From Gnetum montanum (taxonomy: Eukaryota; Streptophyta; Gnetopsida; Gnetales; Gnetaceae), in contig MNCI01003794.1 in NCBI GenBank assembly GCA_015680685.1, positions 48,462 through 112,461 of the forward strand: a stretch of DNA of 64,000 bases, written 5' to 3'. The notes below the pieces were generated by a model. It ran no database searches. It was given only the letters and a program-made list of their open reading frames with translations, and was not told the origin of the DNA. The position numbers and the translations under genes were made by a program. Position 1 is the first letter of the stretch. Each line of letters starts with the position of its first letter. This document shows positions 23,066-34,633 of this stretch, in pieces.

Positions 23066-23932
23066 TGATAATCATGGTTTGCTGAGCCCTAATATTAGGT
23101 ACATGATATCGAGTACAAGATATCAAGTACCCGATATCTCAGCCTAGAAATGATATCATATACATGATATTGTGATTCCTGTGTTGGCCTATAAATATAG
23201 CACTCAGGAACATGGGGAGTTTTGTGAAGTCTTAGGGTAGATTCTTTTTGTTAGTTTTCAATTAGTTTCAATTCTTTCCGCTATGCATGCCCATAGTGTG
23301 ATGATTGTAATTGTACGGAACCTTTGTTCGAGTGTGACATACTTGGACATGCACATGATTGACAATAAAGATCAGGATTACTCCATCATTGCAACATTCA
23401 CTTAGCTTTTAATTACTTTAATTGTTAATTGTTATTTATTATTTTCTTTGTTAATATTTCTTTATCATCATTTACTATTCCTATTATTAAATGTAGAATG
23501 AGTACAACTTAATCACGAACATTTAAGTGTAACTACTTGGTAACCTAGTAGTGTATCTAGGAGTGCTCAAGTAATGTACGCTTGGTAATCCTAGTAGTAC
23601 ATGAGGTCCAAGATGCATATAGATGATTAAAGATGGATGTTCATCATAGTTAGGGTTAGCATAGATTTCATTTTCCATTGTCCATTAGTTTAATTAATAT
23701 TTTTCCCCATCGTCTCTAGGAGTAGCATTAGTTTAGGATCCCATCATTCACCTTACTCTAGACTAAACCATATGTGACAAAGCAAATACTAGTCCAAGTG
23801 GGAAGATAGTAAACTACGATCAACATGTAACTATCTAGATATCACAACTAGTCCATCTGTGGAGTTTGATTGGATTGTGTGTACATGCTCGTATTCGTAT
23901 GGTAGAGTGTAGGGGTACCTTGCCACTCATCA
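23066..23932 (+). repeat. 3' LTR of element C
   Basis: It runs from TGATAATCATGG to CACTCATCA, with the TATA box at 23190-23197. It is closely similar to the 5' LTR throughout ('gatatcgagtacaagatatc' in both), with scattered transitions. Confidence 0.88.
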
Positions 23933-25789
23933 CTATCTTTTATGGATATCTTATAGGCAATAGCTTTTGCTAAGCTAGAACATGACATCTTCAATTAAGG
24001 GATTACAACCTCTAGCAATGACAGTGGTATAGACCTTATTTTAGTCTTTTCAAGTCATAAAACATTTGACCAGTTGATGGCTAAAGGATGTCACTTTCTT
24101 TAGTGAAAAGTTCGCCTTCACCATCTAGAAATAGAATCATAAAAACCTCTTTTGAAATCTTTCAAATCATAAAATTTTTTAAAACTAGAAAATAAGCTAG
24201 CCATCATAATAAGTTTTACCAAACCAATAGCTAGTCTGTTGGCACCAAAAATTACATGAATGTAGTTAAACTTGATCTTTCCAATTCCATGAAGAAACCA
24301 TTATCTATGAATTTCATCATTAAATTTAAGTCAAAATGATAATATTAAACAGTGACCCATAGTACCAAATATCTACATATTCCTACTTGATCAATAGTAA
24401 GTTGAACCTTCATGAATTATTTGCCACACCTTCATAATGGACTAACATTTCAAAGTAGACTCAAATTTTATTGGTAACTTTCTTCACTGTAGAGAATGAT
24501 TCCTCACCATGGAAATATCAATGTCAAGGCTTAGCCTACAATGCCAATAGTGGTGATGGTGATGGTGATTTAGAAATTTCATGATTTGAAGACTCTAGAA
24601 AAGGCATCATCATGTTGCATTTTCTCTTTCATTTGATTTGTGAATGTCCTCTTCCTCTTTCACCATGAGATATTTCACAAACATTTGTTACAAAAGTTCA
24701 TGAAATTTATGGTTTCAACAAGTTATCATAAAAACACATGAAATAGAGGTTATGAAAACTTAAATTTCTCCCTCAAATCATGCATATTTAAGATTTAATA
24801 GGTTTGCAATCTAGAATATCAAAAATAATTCAAAATATTTCACAAAATTTTACATTAGAATAAAAATGCAATTTTCACTCTATTCCCCATGAAACCTATA
24901 AGAGGATTATTACCCAGAGCCACAATGCTCATTTTACCAAGTGAGGTTCCAGGATGATTAGTGGATGAGTGAAAGCCTAACCTCTTTAAGTGGCTATATC
25001 TAGACTTAAACTCAAGCATTCAACTTGAGAAACAAACATCTTATCATCACTGCTTATGAAACTTACAATAACTTAAATGAAAAATGATTGTTCAACTTAT
25101 ATTGAATAATTTTAAATGATTATTATTGCAGCTTAATGCTCATAACAACAAGATTCACCAATTTCTAAAGTGTTTAAAGCTCTAGATAATTTACTTGTGA
25201 TTTTATAAAGGTAAAAATATGATTTTATAGTTTTGGTATATATACCAACCATAGCATTTATTAGATCTACTTACTAAACAATTGTGTTGACCTTATGGTG
25301 TTAATGATAATAATCAATATAAACTACTTTTGACATCATGTTATGTTTTATGATAGAGGAGATCATAAAGTTCAAAGAGATAAACAACAAATTATGTTGA
25401 TATAAGTTAACATTTAAATTTTTAATTTTAACCACATCATAGAGAGATAAATATCATGGTGTTAATTTTAATATATTACATACCCTCTAAATATTGTAAG
25501 ACATAGTAAGAGATGTGAGTCTAGGTGATTGGTCAATCTTGTGTGTGGTTCAAGGGTACTAGATACCAATATCTAGGAGTATGTATAGTTATAGGAAAAC
25601 TATCATAAGATTTAAAAAATAAATAATAATTAGTTAAGAATAAATTAACAAATAATTTAGGGTAAAAAAACTATTAAATATAAATAGTAGACATCACCAT
25701 GATGGTGCAAACATAAACTCATAGTTTTACTTAATATAGATCTTATTTTGAATGTTAATCTTGATAGAACATACCAAATCCTAAACAAA

Positions 25790-26510
25790 AATATGGTGCA
25801 GAAGAAGCCTTCTATGAGTAGAAGAAAAATCATGATGCCAAAGTGGTAAAACAACAAGAATATGTGATCATTGATGAATTTATTACTCATTATAAAGAAG
25901 TGTTAAGTTTATTAGTTGAGTTAGGTCATGACATTGCTACCATTCCAACCATGAGTCCACCAACACTTGAGGCCATATTTAATAAGATCAATGAGCAAGT
26001 TCATAAGCATTCTAATACTATTAAGAAAGAAATGTATCTTGCTCTTGATGTTCTACCATCATTAACTGAAGTGTCAGCTTTTGAGTCTGTGATGAAAGAT
26101 ACTACTCTCAAATCTAGAGGAGAATCATCATCTAACATGTTTGATCACATGATAAGTGTAGATATATACTCATTTTCTAAATCATGATATTGTTAAAATA
26201 TTTTCTTACTTCAATTTCATTGTGTTAACATCTTCATATTTTATCATGATAAGCTAGTTTTCTTTCTAAATGGTTTATAAATTATAATTTTTTATATAAT
26301 ATATTTTGAAAGAGATGATGCCTCTAACATCTCCAGCTATTCTTTCTATCATTGTAAAAGAACTTTAGAGCCAACATAATTTATGACATATTTAGTTCTA
26401 AGGAAGGACATGCTTACTATCATTACTATATTCTTTATTTCTTCTCTACTGATCAAGAATAATATCATTTTTAAAGTTAAATGTTGCTCTCTTGAAATTA
26501 TTAATATAAG
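25790..26510 (+). repeat. Repeat X, copy X3 (3' part only)
   Basis: Bases about 26230-26500 align with the reverse complement of 16250-15950 in X2 ('gatgcctctaacatctc', 'tttagttctaaggaagga'). The right end is set by the LTR of element D at 26511. It would complete the sequence missing from X1. Confidence 0.5.
25815..26187 (+). pseudogene. Unidentified protein fragment in X3
   Basis: The open frame from 25843 gives 114 residues (MVKQQEYVIIDEFITHYKEV...). One codon block upstream, after a stop, EEAFYE parallels the X2 segment TRVFYKYK. The segment VMKDTTLKSRGES matches IVKDITLELIGES in X2. It is mostly helical in character, with no motif I can name. It is probably the C-terminal part of the X protein begun in X1. 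Confidence 0.4.
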
Positions 26511-26908
26511 TAATAAATGGTGGAGTAGACCCTATGTCCAACCATATAGATCATAAGCATTCATGCATAATCTAGTTGATTTTGTGGACTTGGGCTAGAA
26601 CAATGTCCTAGATAACTAAGCATTGGATTGTTGATCATTGTTTCCCCAGTCACAACTTATGTTAGTTTGAGTAGTATGGTTAAGTATCAATAAGGCATAG
26701 GATGATTTTATTATTATTTTAAAATATTAAAATATTAAAAAATAAAAGTATTAAAATATTAAACTAATTAACTATGAACATAAAGGAGGTCTAAACTAGC
26801 CTAAGCATTAATCATCAATTCTCACTTTCCACACACATCTTGAACTTATACTAATGTCATTGGGTTATAAAGTGTCCACTATTGGGTATACCAAGTATTC
26901 ACCACTAG
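26511..26908 (-). repeat. 3' LTR of element D, left part
   Basis: It starts TAATAAATGGTGGAG, a decayed form of the TGATGAGTGGTGAGG family end, and continues 'accctatgtccaaccata'. It breaks inside 'caccactag', where element E inserted with TSD ACTAG; the LTR resumes at 33323 with 'actaggttacaaac'. Confidence 0.7.
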
Positions 26909-27725
26909 TGATGAGTGGTGAGGTACCCCTACACTCAACCATACGAATATGAGCATTTCACGCACGATCCGGTCGAACTCCATAGACGGACTAGCTATGG
27001 AATCTAGACGGTTACTTGTAGATTGCAGTTTGCTGTCTTCCCACATGGACTAATATTAGCTTTGTCACGTATGGTTTAGTATAGAGTGAGGTGTATGATG
27101 TGTTCCTACACTAATTCTACTCTTGAAAATGATGGGAAATAATATCAACTAAACTAGGAGAGAGAGTGTGTATGAGAGAGAATCTAAACTAGCCTAAGTG
27201 CAATGAGCATCCGTTCCTCAATCATCCATACACATCTTGGACCTCGTGAATGACTACCACTAGGATTACCAAACACATGGCCTAGGTACGCAACTGGGTT
27301 ACCAAGTAGTCACATTTGAATGCTCGTGATTAAGTCATACTCATTTTGCTTTATTAGGAGATAAGGGTAGAGAGATATTAATTAAGAAAGTAGTAAATAA
27401 CAATGATAATTAAATAAATAATTAAGCTAAGTGGATGTTGCAATGATGAAGTAATCTCGATATTTATTGCTAGTCATGTGCATGTCCAAGTATGTCACAC
27501 TTGAATAAGGATGCCATACAATTACAATCATTACACTATGGGCATTCATTGGGAGAAAAGGGTTGAGAGGAAAAAATGAAGTACTAAAAACTATTGACTA
27601 CTTAAACTACAAAAAATTCCTACCAAATCTTCCTACCTCTTATTTATAGAGGAGGAGATAGGCTACGATATCATGTAAGCGATATCATGGATGTGATATA
27701 TCAGCCAAAAATTCATGACTCATCA
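26909..27725 (-). repeat. 3' LTR of element E
   Basis: On the plus strand TGATGAGTGGTGAGG to CATGACTCATCA. The TATA box on the element strand is at 27651-27658 (TATTTATA on plus). Three GATATC-like sites lie at 27665-27705. Confidence 0.9.
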
Positions 27726-27737
27726 TACCCCCACAAG
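27726..27737 (-). other. Polypurine tract of element E
   Basis: CTTGTGGGGGTA on the element strand, directly before TGATGAGTC. Confidence 0.85.
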
Positions 27738-27917
27738 TGAATGAAAACTTGTCCTTGAGTTAAAGTGAGAATAAGATTTATTGATTACACAATGGATAGG
27801 TATGGGATTATTGACTGACTAGAATGGATTCATGCCATAGTGTGGAATTAGAAAAAAATTAAGAAACAACACAAAGGATGCAAAAGAAAATTCTATAACT
27901 ACAAAATTGGGTGAAAC

Positions 27918-28685
27918 TCATGTAGTTCTTGGTGGCCGTGGCTCCTCCATGGGTGTTTTTCCCTTATCTTGTGCTCCAGGCCTTGGGATTTGATGGCATT
28001 GAAGTATGTCCTAGATTTTCTCCTCTTGTAAGGCTTTGAGTGCCTTGGTGTGTGCGTAAGTTTGTGCTTGTGCCATAGAGGCATTTGAGTTAGCCTTCTC
28101 TTTTTCTTCTGTCACCCTTTTATTCTCTGTCAATAGTTTATTGAGTTGCTCTATTCTGAAAGTGTCCTGCTAGTTCTAAGAAATTTTTGGCCCTATATTC
28201 GAAAGGTTTAATACTTCTAAAATGGCTTGAATAGAGAAATCAAGAGCCACACCAAAAATGTTAACTATGGTGCCTTCTTCTTTATTGTGCCAAAATTGGT
28301 ACATTTCCCCTAAGTACTAGGCATTGCTTTCAGAGAGGGTAGGCCATAATGGGGACCCTTTGAGGTGATCCCTAATGGCCTCTAGAGAAAATTTTGCAAA
28401 AGGTCCAAAGTTTAATTCCACGATCACTACAGTAAATATGGACCTTTCATGGATGGCTTGAATAGAATCCTAGGGCAACATGAGATGTCATCCTTGTTCA
28501 AACGTTGTAGCAACTACTCCTTCTACCTACCTTGATTATATAGTGGTAGGGTCTTCTTGATGGATACTAAATGATTATTCCTCCTACTCTACATGTTTTT
28601 TGGAAGGAACGTGTCCTCCACCTCTCCTAGGTTGCTTAATCACACCTTGAGTAGGACCTTCCTGTTGTCCATGTTCTGGGGCCAT
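27918..28685 (-). pseudogene. aORF of element E, coiled-coil-like protein
   Basis: One frame runs from ATG 28685 (MAPEHGQQEGPTQGVIKQPR) to a stop at 27918 (end MEEPRPPRTT), 256 codons with several internal stops. The N-terminus is basic and disordered-looking (RRGGGHVPSKK). The middle has LNFGPFAKFSLEAIRDHLKG. The C-terminal half (EQLNKLLTENKRVTEEKEKA, then MAQAQTYAHTKALKALQEEK) is charged and helical with heptad-like spacing, so a coiled coil is likely. The ATG is joined directly to a CAG acceptor. No enzyme motif is present. This place after gag/pol is that of the additional or env-like ORF of Athila/Tat elements, but I see no signal peptide or transmembrane segment. Confidence 0.6.
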
Positions 28686-28715
28686 CTGCAATCACACAGG
28701 GCCAATCATTAGTAA
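28683..28715 (-). promoter_or_regulatory. Splice acceptor with branch-point-like TTACTAAT before E's aORF
   Basis: On the element strand TTACTAAT (28715-28708), about 20 bases, then TGTGTGATTGCAG directly followed by ATG 28685. It is the best preserved of the six sites. Confidence 0.65.
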
Positions 28716-29796
28716 GGTTGTTACCAAAGTTAGGTTATACCTTACTGCTTGCCTTATTTAATTTGCTTTATCTCCGTGTGATGTTAATTAAAATGTCCCT
28801 GAAATATTATAATATTGAAACCTCTTTCCTTAGGTGGTTTCCAAATCTAGTTTCCTGGTATAACTAAGGAGATAAAATTGTTTTTGGTACATTTATCCTT
28901 AATTTTATAACTAATTACCCTTGATAATTTCCTTTGGGAATAAAAATTTTTAAAAACATTATGCACTATTCGGCATGTGCCCCTCCCCCATGACTAAGCT
29001 GAACACTCTGAGTTCAAGTAGGTTCAAACGGAATGAAAATCGGAGAACTAGGGAGCAAGGTATGGATATGAAAGTGAGGGATGCTCAATCACAAATCATA
29101 GAGAGAAATTTGGAAGACTTCCCCCATGTGAATAGTTGAAAATGATGTTAAGTAGCATAGGGGGGTCGCATATATATATATTTTTGGGATCACAACCTAT
29201 TGATGTTAACGCACTTATGGAATATACCAAATTTATAATATTTTTTTGAAATTAAATGATGTAAACTAAGGACATATGGACGAGTGTTAAAGGGTTCTAG
29301 GGTAATTCAACTAGTTCTAAAGGCATGAAAATTATGATGGTGTGAAATTTATCAATAAGGACCTTGGATGGTAATGGGGAGAAAAAGTCTATGTGATGGT
29401 TCATAAGAAGGTTTGAATCGGAGGGATAACAATAAGGGAAAGAATATCATTGACAATGCACTGAGGGTAATAGATGGTGTGGAGAAGATGTGTTATGAGT
29501 TCAAATTACAAAAATTATGCAAGTGGCTTCTCACCAAAGCAGGATCCAACCTATAATGCCCTTACTTAACCACACTTAAAAATGTCCGTAGGCACTAGGA
29601 GGGTTGAATGTAATCCAAATTAGTTCTACAAAACACACACAAGTATGTATTACCGAAATGAGGTAAGAATTCTATGCTACATGAGACATGAGCTACAATT
29701 ACATGAACAACGAGATGAGATAGACTATAGAAGGGATTATAGAGATTGGGACATGAGGTAACTGACCCAGGGCACAATGAATCCTACATGTAAAGC

Positions 29797-30030
29797 ATGA
29801 TTAATGTGTCATTAACCCACCATTCCAAGATCAGGACCAAGTCCATTCCTCTGATCAGTGAGACCACATTTTTTTATCCCATGATGAGCGACTATGAGTA
29901 TACCATAACAACAAGGCATACGATCACTTGGCATTTTGTTCAAGGGAGGAGTGAGTTTTGCTTTGTGGCACTTTCTTTGTTGTTGTTTTTTTCTTCGATT
30001 ACTGAATCTAGAGAAGTTGCCAACCTTTAG
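29797..30030 (+). CDS. Antisense ORF, shared with element C
   Basis: 77 codons antisense to E, starting MINVSLTHHSKIRTKSIPL and ending in a Phe/Leu/Ser-rich hydrophobic stretch. It matches the antisense ORF of element C (21594-21860) without indels over about 52 residues. Expression and function are unknown. Confidence 0.35.
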   Translation: MINVSLTHHSKIRTKSIPLISETTFFYPMMSDYEYTITTRHTITWHFVQGRSEFCFVALSLLLFFSSITESREVANL

Positions 30031-30194
30031 GCATGGATGCATGTCTTTCTAGTGGGACCCCCTAGAATAGCATTGGATTTTTTGAGTGCCTTTTAATTAC
30101 TCTTACTCCCATTTTGCATTAGATCTACAAGGATCTTAGTACAACCACGTTGCTTGATAACTCCCACAAACGTCACCAAAGAGAATCTGCAAGT

Positions 30195-30319
30195 NNNNNN
30201 NNNNNNNNNNNNNNNNNNNNNNNNNNNNNNNNNNNNNNNNNNNNNNNNNNNNNNNNNNNNNNNNNNNNNNNNNNNNNNNNNNNNNNNNNNNNNNNNNNNN
30301 NNNNNNNNNNNNNNNNNNN
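30195..30319. other. Assembly gap (125 N)
   Basis: A run of N within the non-coding interior of E, just before its T-rich post-gag stretch. ORFs drawn through it are artefacts. Confidence 0.99.
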
Positions 30320-30379
30320 GAAAACAAAAAATTGTAAAATTAAAAAAAATGAAAACATATTAATTAATCCTACTTGTTA

Positions 30380-32365
30380 TTAAAATGGAAAATATCCCCT
30401 GTAACTAAATGGTTGAGCATGGCAAGGATTAATAAATGAAACATGAGGATCCTTGCATGTTGGAAACATTGAAACTCAGTCATACTTACCCCATTGGGGT
30501 TCACACACTTGATTATAGTAAGTATAGTGGGGCAATTTATAAGATGTGATTCCCTAGTAATGAGTTGACCCACTATGATACTTGAGACTGTAAGATGGTA
30601 TGCAAGGATTGGGATGTTGCTCTCCATGGTTGGATTCATTGGGCTGTATGGTTGTTGGAGTGTTAATTAGTGGCCTTGATGAAGTAACACGAGGCATTGG
30701 GTTCGAAGAGAAGGATGCACCATAGTGTTGGACTTGTTCTGAGTTGGAGAATGTAGTGGCCTTGGAACTGTGTTGTCCCTTCCTACGGTCATGTCTAAAG
30801 AAGGGATGCCTTTGATGTTGAGGAGGTCTCTCACTGATGTTGGCAATAGTAGCACAAGTAACCTTCGTGGGTTGTTGTTGTGGTGTAGACACTTCATGAA
30901 TAGTTGATGTTGATGTAGAAGGAGTGAAAGGATGAGAATTTTGAAATTTAGGAGAAGTGTAAGATACACAAGGCAGTGGTTGTGTTGAGGACATGGGCTA
31001 ATAGTACTGAGGAGAATGATAATGTGGAGAGATAGAGTATGTTGACCCAATTGGGGAAACAAGATGTTGGACTAGATAAGCATTTGGATTCGGATGATAT
31101 GAAGGGTGTCTCTAGTTTAGGGATGGCTTCCCCCACAACTAGGATTGTTGCCACTGTGACTGAATACAGTATCTTTGTACGAACTCTGGGTGTAACATGT
31201 TTCCCCAATGCTCATATAAATGTAACAAGATTGGGCATTAGCCCTTGGGGTGATCATACAGGAAAATGTTGCATTTATATGTATGATTGGTAGTTGAACT
31301 CTTATTTTCCTCATCCCTTCTTTCTGATTGTCTAATGATATTTTGTCCTACCTCTCGAGTTGTCAAAACTCTATCTCCAATAATATTGATATATTCTCCA
31401 CATTTTTCATGCATCCATTCCATCATCTCATTTATCTTTGCCTTGATTTCCTCTAATGATTGTTTTACTAGCAAAGATGGTTCTTCCTCCTTGAGATAGG
31501 TTGATTTCTCCTTTTTATGATTATGGACTTCTGTTAAGTTGAGATTTTTGTCTTGTTGATGTTTTTCAACACTCTTCCATCTAGCCATTTTTCCTTCTTC
31601 TTTTTCCACCTGCTTAATAAGCTCTTGGAATTGATGGATTCATAGTTCATATAGTTGTCCTTGGGCATACATCCTTACAGTCTCTCTTGTTTCATCACAA
31701 AGCCCATCAATGATATGATACATTAGCCTTTCTTTGAAGAAATCAAGGCCTAGACAGTTGTTTAATAGTGCATAATATCTTTCTAAGGCCATGTCCAAGG
31801 GTTCATGTTGTGCTTGTTTCCACTCTTGGATTTGTTTCCTCAAGGCCGACAATCTTGTGTAGGTTTTATATCTTTCGTTAAAGAGTTCTACCATTGTTGG
31901 CCAACATCGTATTGAATTTGGTTTTAACGATCTATACCATACTTTTGCTTGGCCAACGAGTGTCATAGGAAAGAGCATGAGGTTTTGCCAACCATTATCA
32001 ATGTTGTTCCATGCATAGGCATCATAGAAGGCTTGTAAATGTTGTTGTGGATATAATTCATAGCCTCTTGAGAAATTGGGGAAGTTGTTTAAATTGAGCC
32101 TGGGTAGGTGGCTCTCTTTACGATGCCTATGGGAGATTCGAACAGCCTCTCGTATTTGCGTTAGGCTTGTATTGGCCAGTAGGGGTTCATTGTAATCAAG
32201 TAAGTTATGATTTTGTGCATTGGGATGATGCTACCTTTGTTTATGTTTATAAGAAACTCCCACCTCAAATTGCGTACTCCAATCTTCATTTTCATATAAT
32301 TTGCTGGTTCTCCAATGAACTAGCTCACTAGATGTGGCATTATCGTAGTCTTGTAGGTGAGGCAT
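30380..32365 (-). pseudogene. gag of element E, one frame with a few stops
   Basis: A single frame runs from ATG 32365 (MPHLQDYDNATSSELVHW) to a natural stop at 30380 after YRGYFPF, 661 codons. The gag domain lies at about 32090-31640 (HLQAFYDAYAW, LVGQAKVWYRSLKPNSIRCW, ELFNERYKTYTRLSAL, RLMYHIIDGLCDETRETV). A Lys/Glu-rich helical segment follows, then a Cys/His motif (CNIFLYDHPKG, stop, C) near 31270 and a Ser/Pro/Thr-rich tail. About half a dozen in-frame stops, mostly TAG or TAA where C has Gln, and no frameshift. It is about 110 codons shorter than C's gag near the N-terminus. Confidence 0.88.
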
Positions 32366-32488
32366 GATTATGAAATTGTGTGTGAATTTGTATGTTACTT
32401 TTTGTAATTATTTCTCCATAAAATATATATCGTTAATTCCTATACAATGACCTTGTATGATATAACTAATCTAGAGAACTAGCACCAT

Positions 32489-32505
32489 CCCTGGCAACGA
32501 CGCCA
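32489..32505 (-). other. Primer binding site (tRNA-Asp) of element E
   Basis: Element strand TGGCGTCGTTGCCAGGG, one base from the LTR, against TGGCGCCGTTGCCGGGG for tRNA-Asp: two transitions. Confidence 0.9.
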
Positions 32506-32506
32506 A

Positions 32507-33322
32507 TGATGAGTGGCGAGGTACCCCTACACTCAACCATACGAATATAAGTGTTTCACACATGATCTAGTCAAACTCCATAGATGGACTAGATATGGTA
32601 TCTAGATGGTTACGTGTAGATCATAGTTTGTTGTCTTCCCACATGGACTAGTATTAGCTTTGTCACATATGGTTTAGTCCAAAGTGAGGTGTATGATGTG
32701 TTCCTAAACTAATGCTACTCCTGAGGATGATAGGAAATAATATCAACTAAACTAGGAGAGAGAGTGTGTGTGAGAGAGAATCTAAACTAGCCTAAGTGCG
32801 ATGAGCATCCATTCCTCAATCATCCGTACACATCTTGGACCTCATGCACAACAACCACTAGGATTACCAAACACATGGTCTAAGTATGCTACTGGGTTAC
32901 AAGTAGTCACACTTGAATGCTTGTGATTAAGTCGTACTCATTCTGCGTTACTAGGAGATAAGGGTAGAGAGGTATTAATTAAGAAATTAGTAAATAACAA
33001 TGATAATTAAATAAATAATTAAGCTAAGTGGATGCTGCAATGATGAAGTAATCTAGATCTTTATTACCAATCATGTGTGTGTCCAAGTACGTCACACTCA
33101 AATAAGGATGCCGTACAACTACAATCATCACACTGGGGGCATGTACTGGGAGAAAGGGGTTGAGAGGAAAAAATGACACACTAAAAACTATTGAAAACAT
33201 AAAATTCAAAAACTTCCTACCAAATCTTCCTACATCTTATTTATAGATGAGAAGATAGGCTATGATATCACGTACACGATATCGTGGATGTGATATCGCA
33301 GCCAACAATTCATGACTCATCA
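32507..33322 (-). repeat. 5' LTR of element E
   Basis: On the plus strand TGATGAGTGGCGAGG to CATGACTCATCA. It is collinear with the 3' LTR to within one base in length. Confidence 0.92.
33238..33245 (-). promoter_or_regulatory. TATA box of element E 5' LTR
   Basis: TATTTATA on the plus strand, TATAAATA on the element strand, in the same place as 27651-27658 of the other LTR. Confidence 0.7.
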
Positions 33323-33773
33323 ACTAGGTTACAAACATTAATATATTTTTTTTGAAGTGATTGTGCTCAAGCACTATCACCAAATAAAATATTTAATTAC
33401 TAAGTACAAGAAAGTACAATGCATTAAGAATAAAAAAAAGACCAAATGCTAATCCATGTGCTATAATGGATGCAAGCAATTAAGATTTTATTATCATCAT
33501 GCATAAGTGTTTAGGCACATGATGCACTTGAATGAAATTCTATGTAATTGACTCAATCCATTATGTGGGTACTTACAAGAAAAAAATTATAACTTTCATA
33601 GAGAAAAATAATAAGAGCTTGGCTAATCTATTAATCAAAGGTGCCATAAATGTGGTGGATATGCATACTTATATAGGCAAAACACAAGAACACATTAACA
33701 CATCAAAGGATGCATCGATGGGACTACATTTACACATATCCATCGATGAAGCTAATGGATTTACATTTCATCA
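33323..33773 (-). repeat. 3' LTR of element D, right part
   Basis: It begins with the TSD copy ACTAG followed by 'gttacaaac', continuing the sequence broken at 26908, and ends 'acatttcatca' before the PPT. A Ca. 100-bp stretch near 33690-33755 repeats 'catcgatg', like the hairpin zone of B's LTR. Confidence 0.75.
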
Positions 33774-33787
33774 TTCCTCCACAATTG
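33774..33787 (-). other. Polypurine tract of element D
   Basis: CAATTGTGGAGGAA on the element strand, directly before TGATGAAATG. The adjoining 'ttcattctcaagtg' is the family's pre-PPT motif. Confidence 0.65.
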
Positions 33788-34633
33788 ACAAAAAATTCAT
33801 TCTCAAGTGAATAAAAGTTAGACCAAGTTTCTTATAAAAATTACAGAAATTATAGAATTAATTAATTTATTGAGCAACATACTTGACAAGACATGAGTTC
33901 CATATTACAAAAATATTTAAATAATTACAATGAAGTTTAACAAAACTGGACATTTAGAAAAATTGAATGGTTGCTAGGTACAATGATGCACTAAGGTAGA
34001 TTATTTATGTGATGCTAGGAGATGGAGGGTCCTATAGTTCATATTGACACTCCTTTTGCATTGGTCTAGTCAATAGCCTTAGTTGCTCCATTGCTACTAT
34101 CACTACTTCAAATAATTTAATGAAATCTAATAATGCCTTCATCTTCTCCTCCATGCTTTAGGGATCATGAATGGTCTATGTAATGTTGCATAGAGTAGTT
34201 TGTGTGGGCACATCCCATGGCTAAGGATGGGTTGGAAACATCCTCATGGATTTCACAAACCATGTTGTGAATTAATTGCATTTGACATTAAACATCACAT
34301 AGTATTTTGCAGATCATGGTGGTATGCCATTTTTTTGCCAAGTTCTTTGTGAATGATTACTAATCTTCAAATATACTCTTGAAAACCTCAAGCTCCATAT
34401 TAGCTATCTCTAGCTTCTACTTGGTTTTCTTGTGGAGCTTGAACTCCATCTCATATAAGAGATAGGAGCTAGTGACTTGCTTCTCCAGTTTTGATCTTGG
34501 TCACTTTATTGTTAACATTGTCAGGTTTGCATATCAAAGGTTAGTCAATTTCATGTATTCTATCATTTTTTAATTTGTATCTCCTTCATGTGTATTTTCA
34601 TCTCATTGTACATATTTAGCCTATTTAAGATGA
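33788..34633 (-). pseudogene. aORF of element D, 3' part
   Basis: It aligns by eye with the corresponding part of B's aORF region (for example 'ctccatgctttagggatcatg' near 34150 with 'cttagttttaggatcatgc' near 3500, and 'caacctccatgtactt'-like strings near 34550 and 3900). It has many stops. It is cut at 34633 by insertion of F (TSD GATGA) and continues at 58841. Confidence 0.5.

Larger units (their letters stand above)
17719..23932 (+). mobile_element. Element C, gag-only LTR retrotransposon (TR-GAG-like)
   Basis: LTRs at 17719-18589 and 23066-23932 flank PBS, gag, a non-coding stretch, aORF and PPT in canonical order. The flanking pentamers are CTATT (17714-17718) and CTATC (23933-23937), a TSD with one change. 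No protease, reverse transcriptase, RNase H or integrase can be found in the 4.5-kb interior. LTR elements that retain only a gag domain have been described in plants as TR-GAG, and C fits that description. It interrupts repeat X2. Confidence 0.88.
15886..25790 (-). repeat. Repeat X, copy X2, split by element C
   Basis: The minus-strand copy of X comprises about 25790-23938 and, after element C, 17718-15886. Its interior aligns inverted with X1 (for example 25410-25340 with 13789-13860), and its far end, about 16500-15950, aligns with X3 at about 26030-26500. The simplest reading is that X2 inserted in opposite orientation into a plus-strand X whose halves are X1 and X3; an inverted duplication is the alternative. 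Both borders are estimated to within some tens of bases, and no TSD was identified. Confidence 0.45.
28716..30379 (-). other. Non-coding interior of element E between gag and aORF
   Basis: No sense ORF. It contains the conserved block at 29515-29567 (element strand GGATCCTGCTTTGGTGAG then CCACTTGCATAA), the antisense ORF 29797-30030, the N gap, and a stretch near 30320-30370 that is T-rich on the element strand, like those after gag in A and C. A short AT dinucleotide run lies at about 29170-29185. Confidence 0.7.
26909..33322 (-). mobile_element. Element E, gag-only LTR retrotransposon in D's LTR
   Basis: LTRs of 817 and 816 bp, a perfect 5-bp TSD (ACTAG at 26904-26908 and 33323-33327), a PBS next to the right LTR and a PPT next to the left one make this the cleanest full-length element of the window. 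On the minus strand: PBS, gag, non-coding stretch (with a 125-base gap), aORF, PPT. No protease or polymerase is found. It is closely related to element C (same gag, antisense ORF and acceptor) and belongs to the TR-GAG-like group. Confidence 0.92.

Noticed and set aside
30136-30383. Several ORFs spanning the N gap
   Set aside because: They consist mainly of X residues read through unknown bases.
26504-33773. A solo LTR at D's 3' end
   Set aside because: A PPT and family interior follow at 33774, and pol lies further along in the same orientation, so this is the 3' LTR of a longer element.
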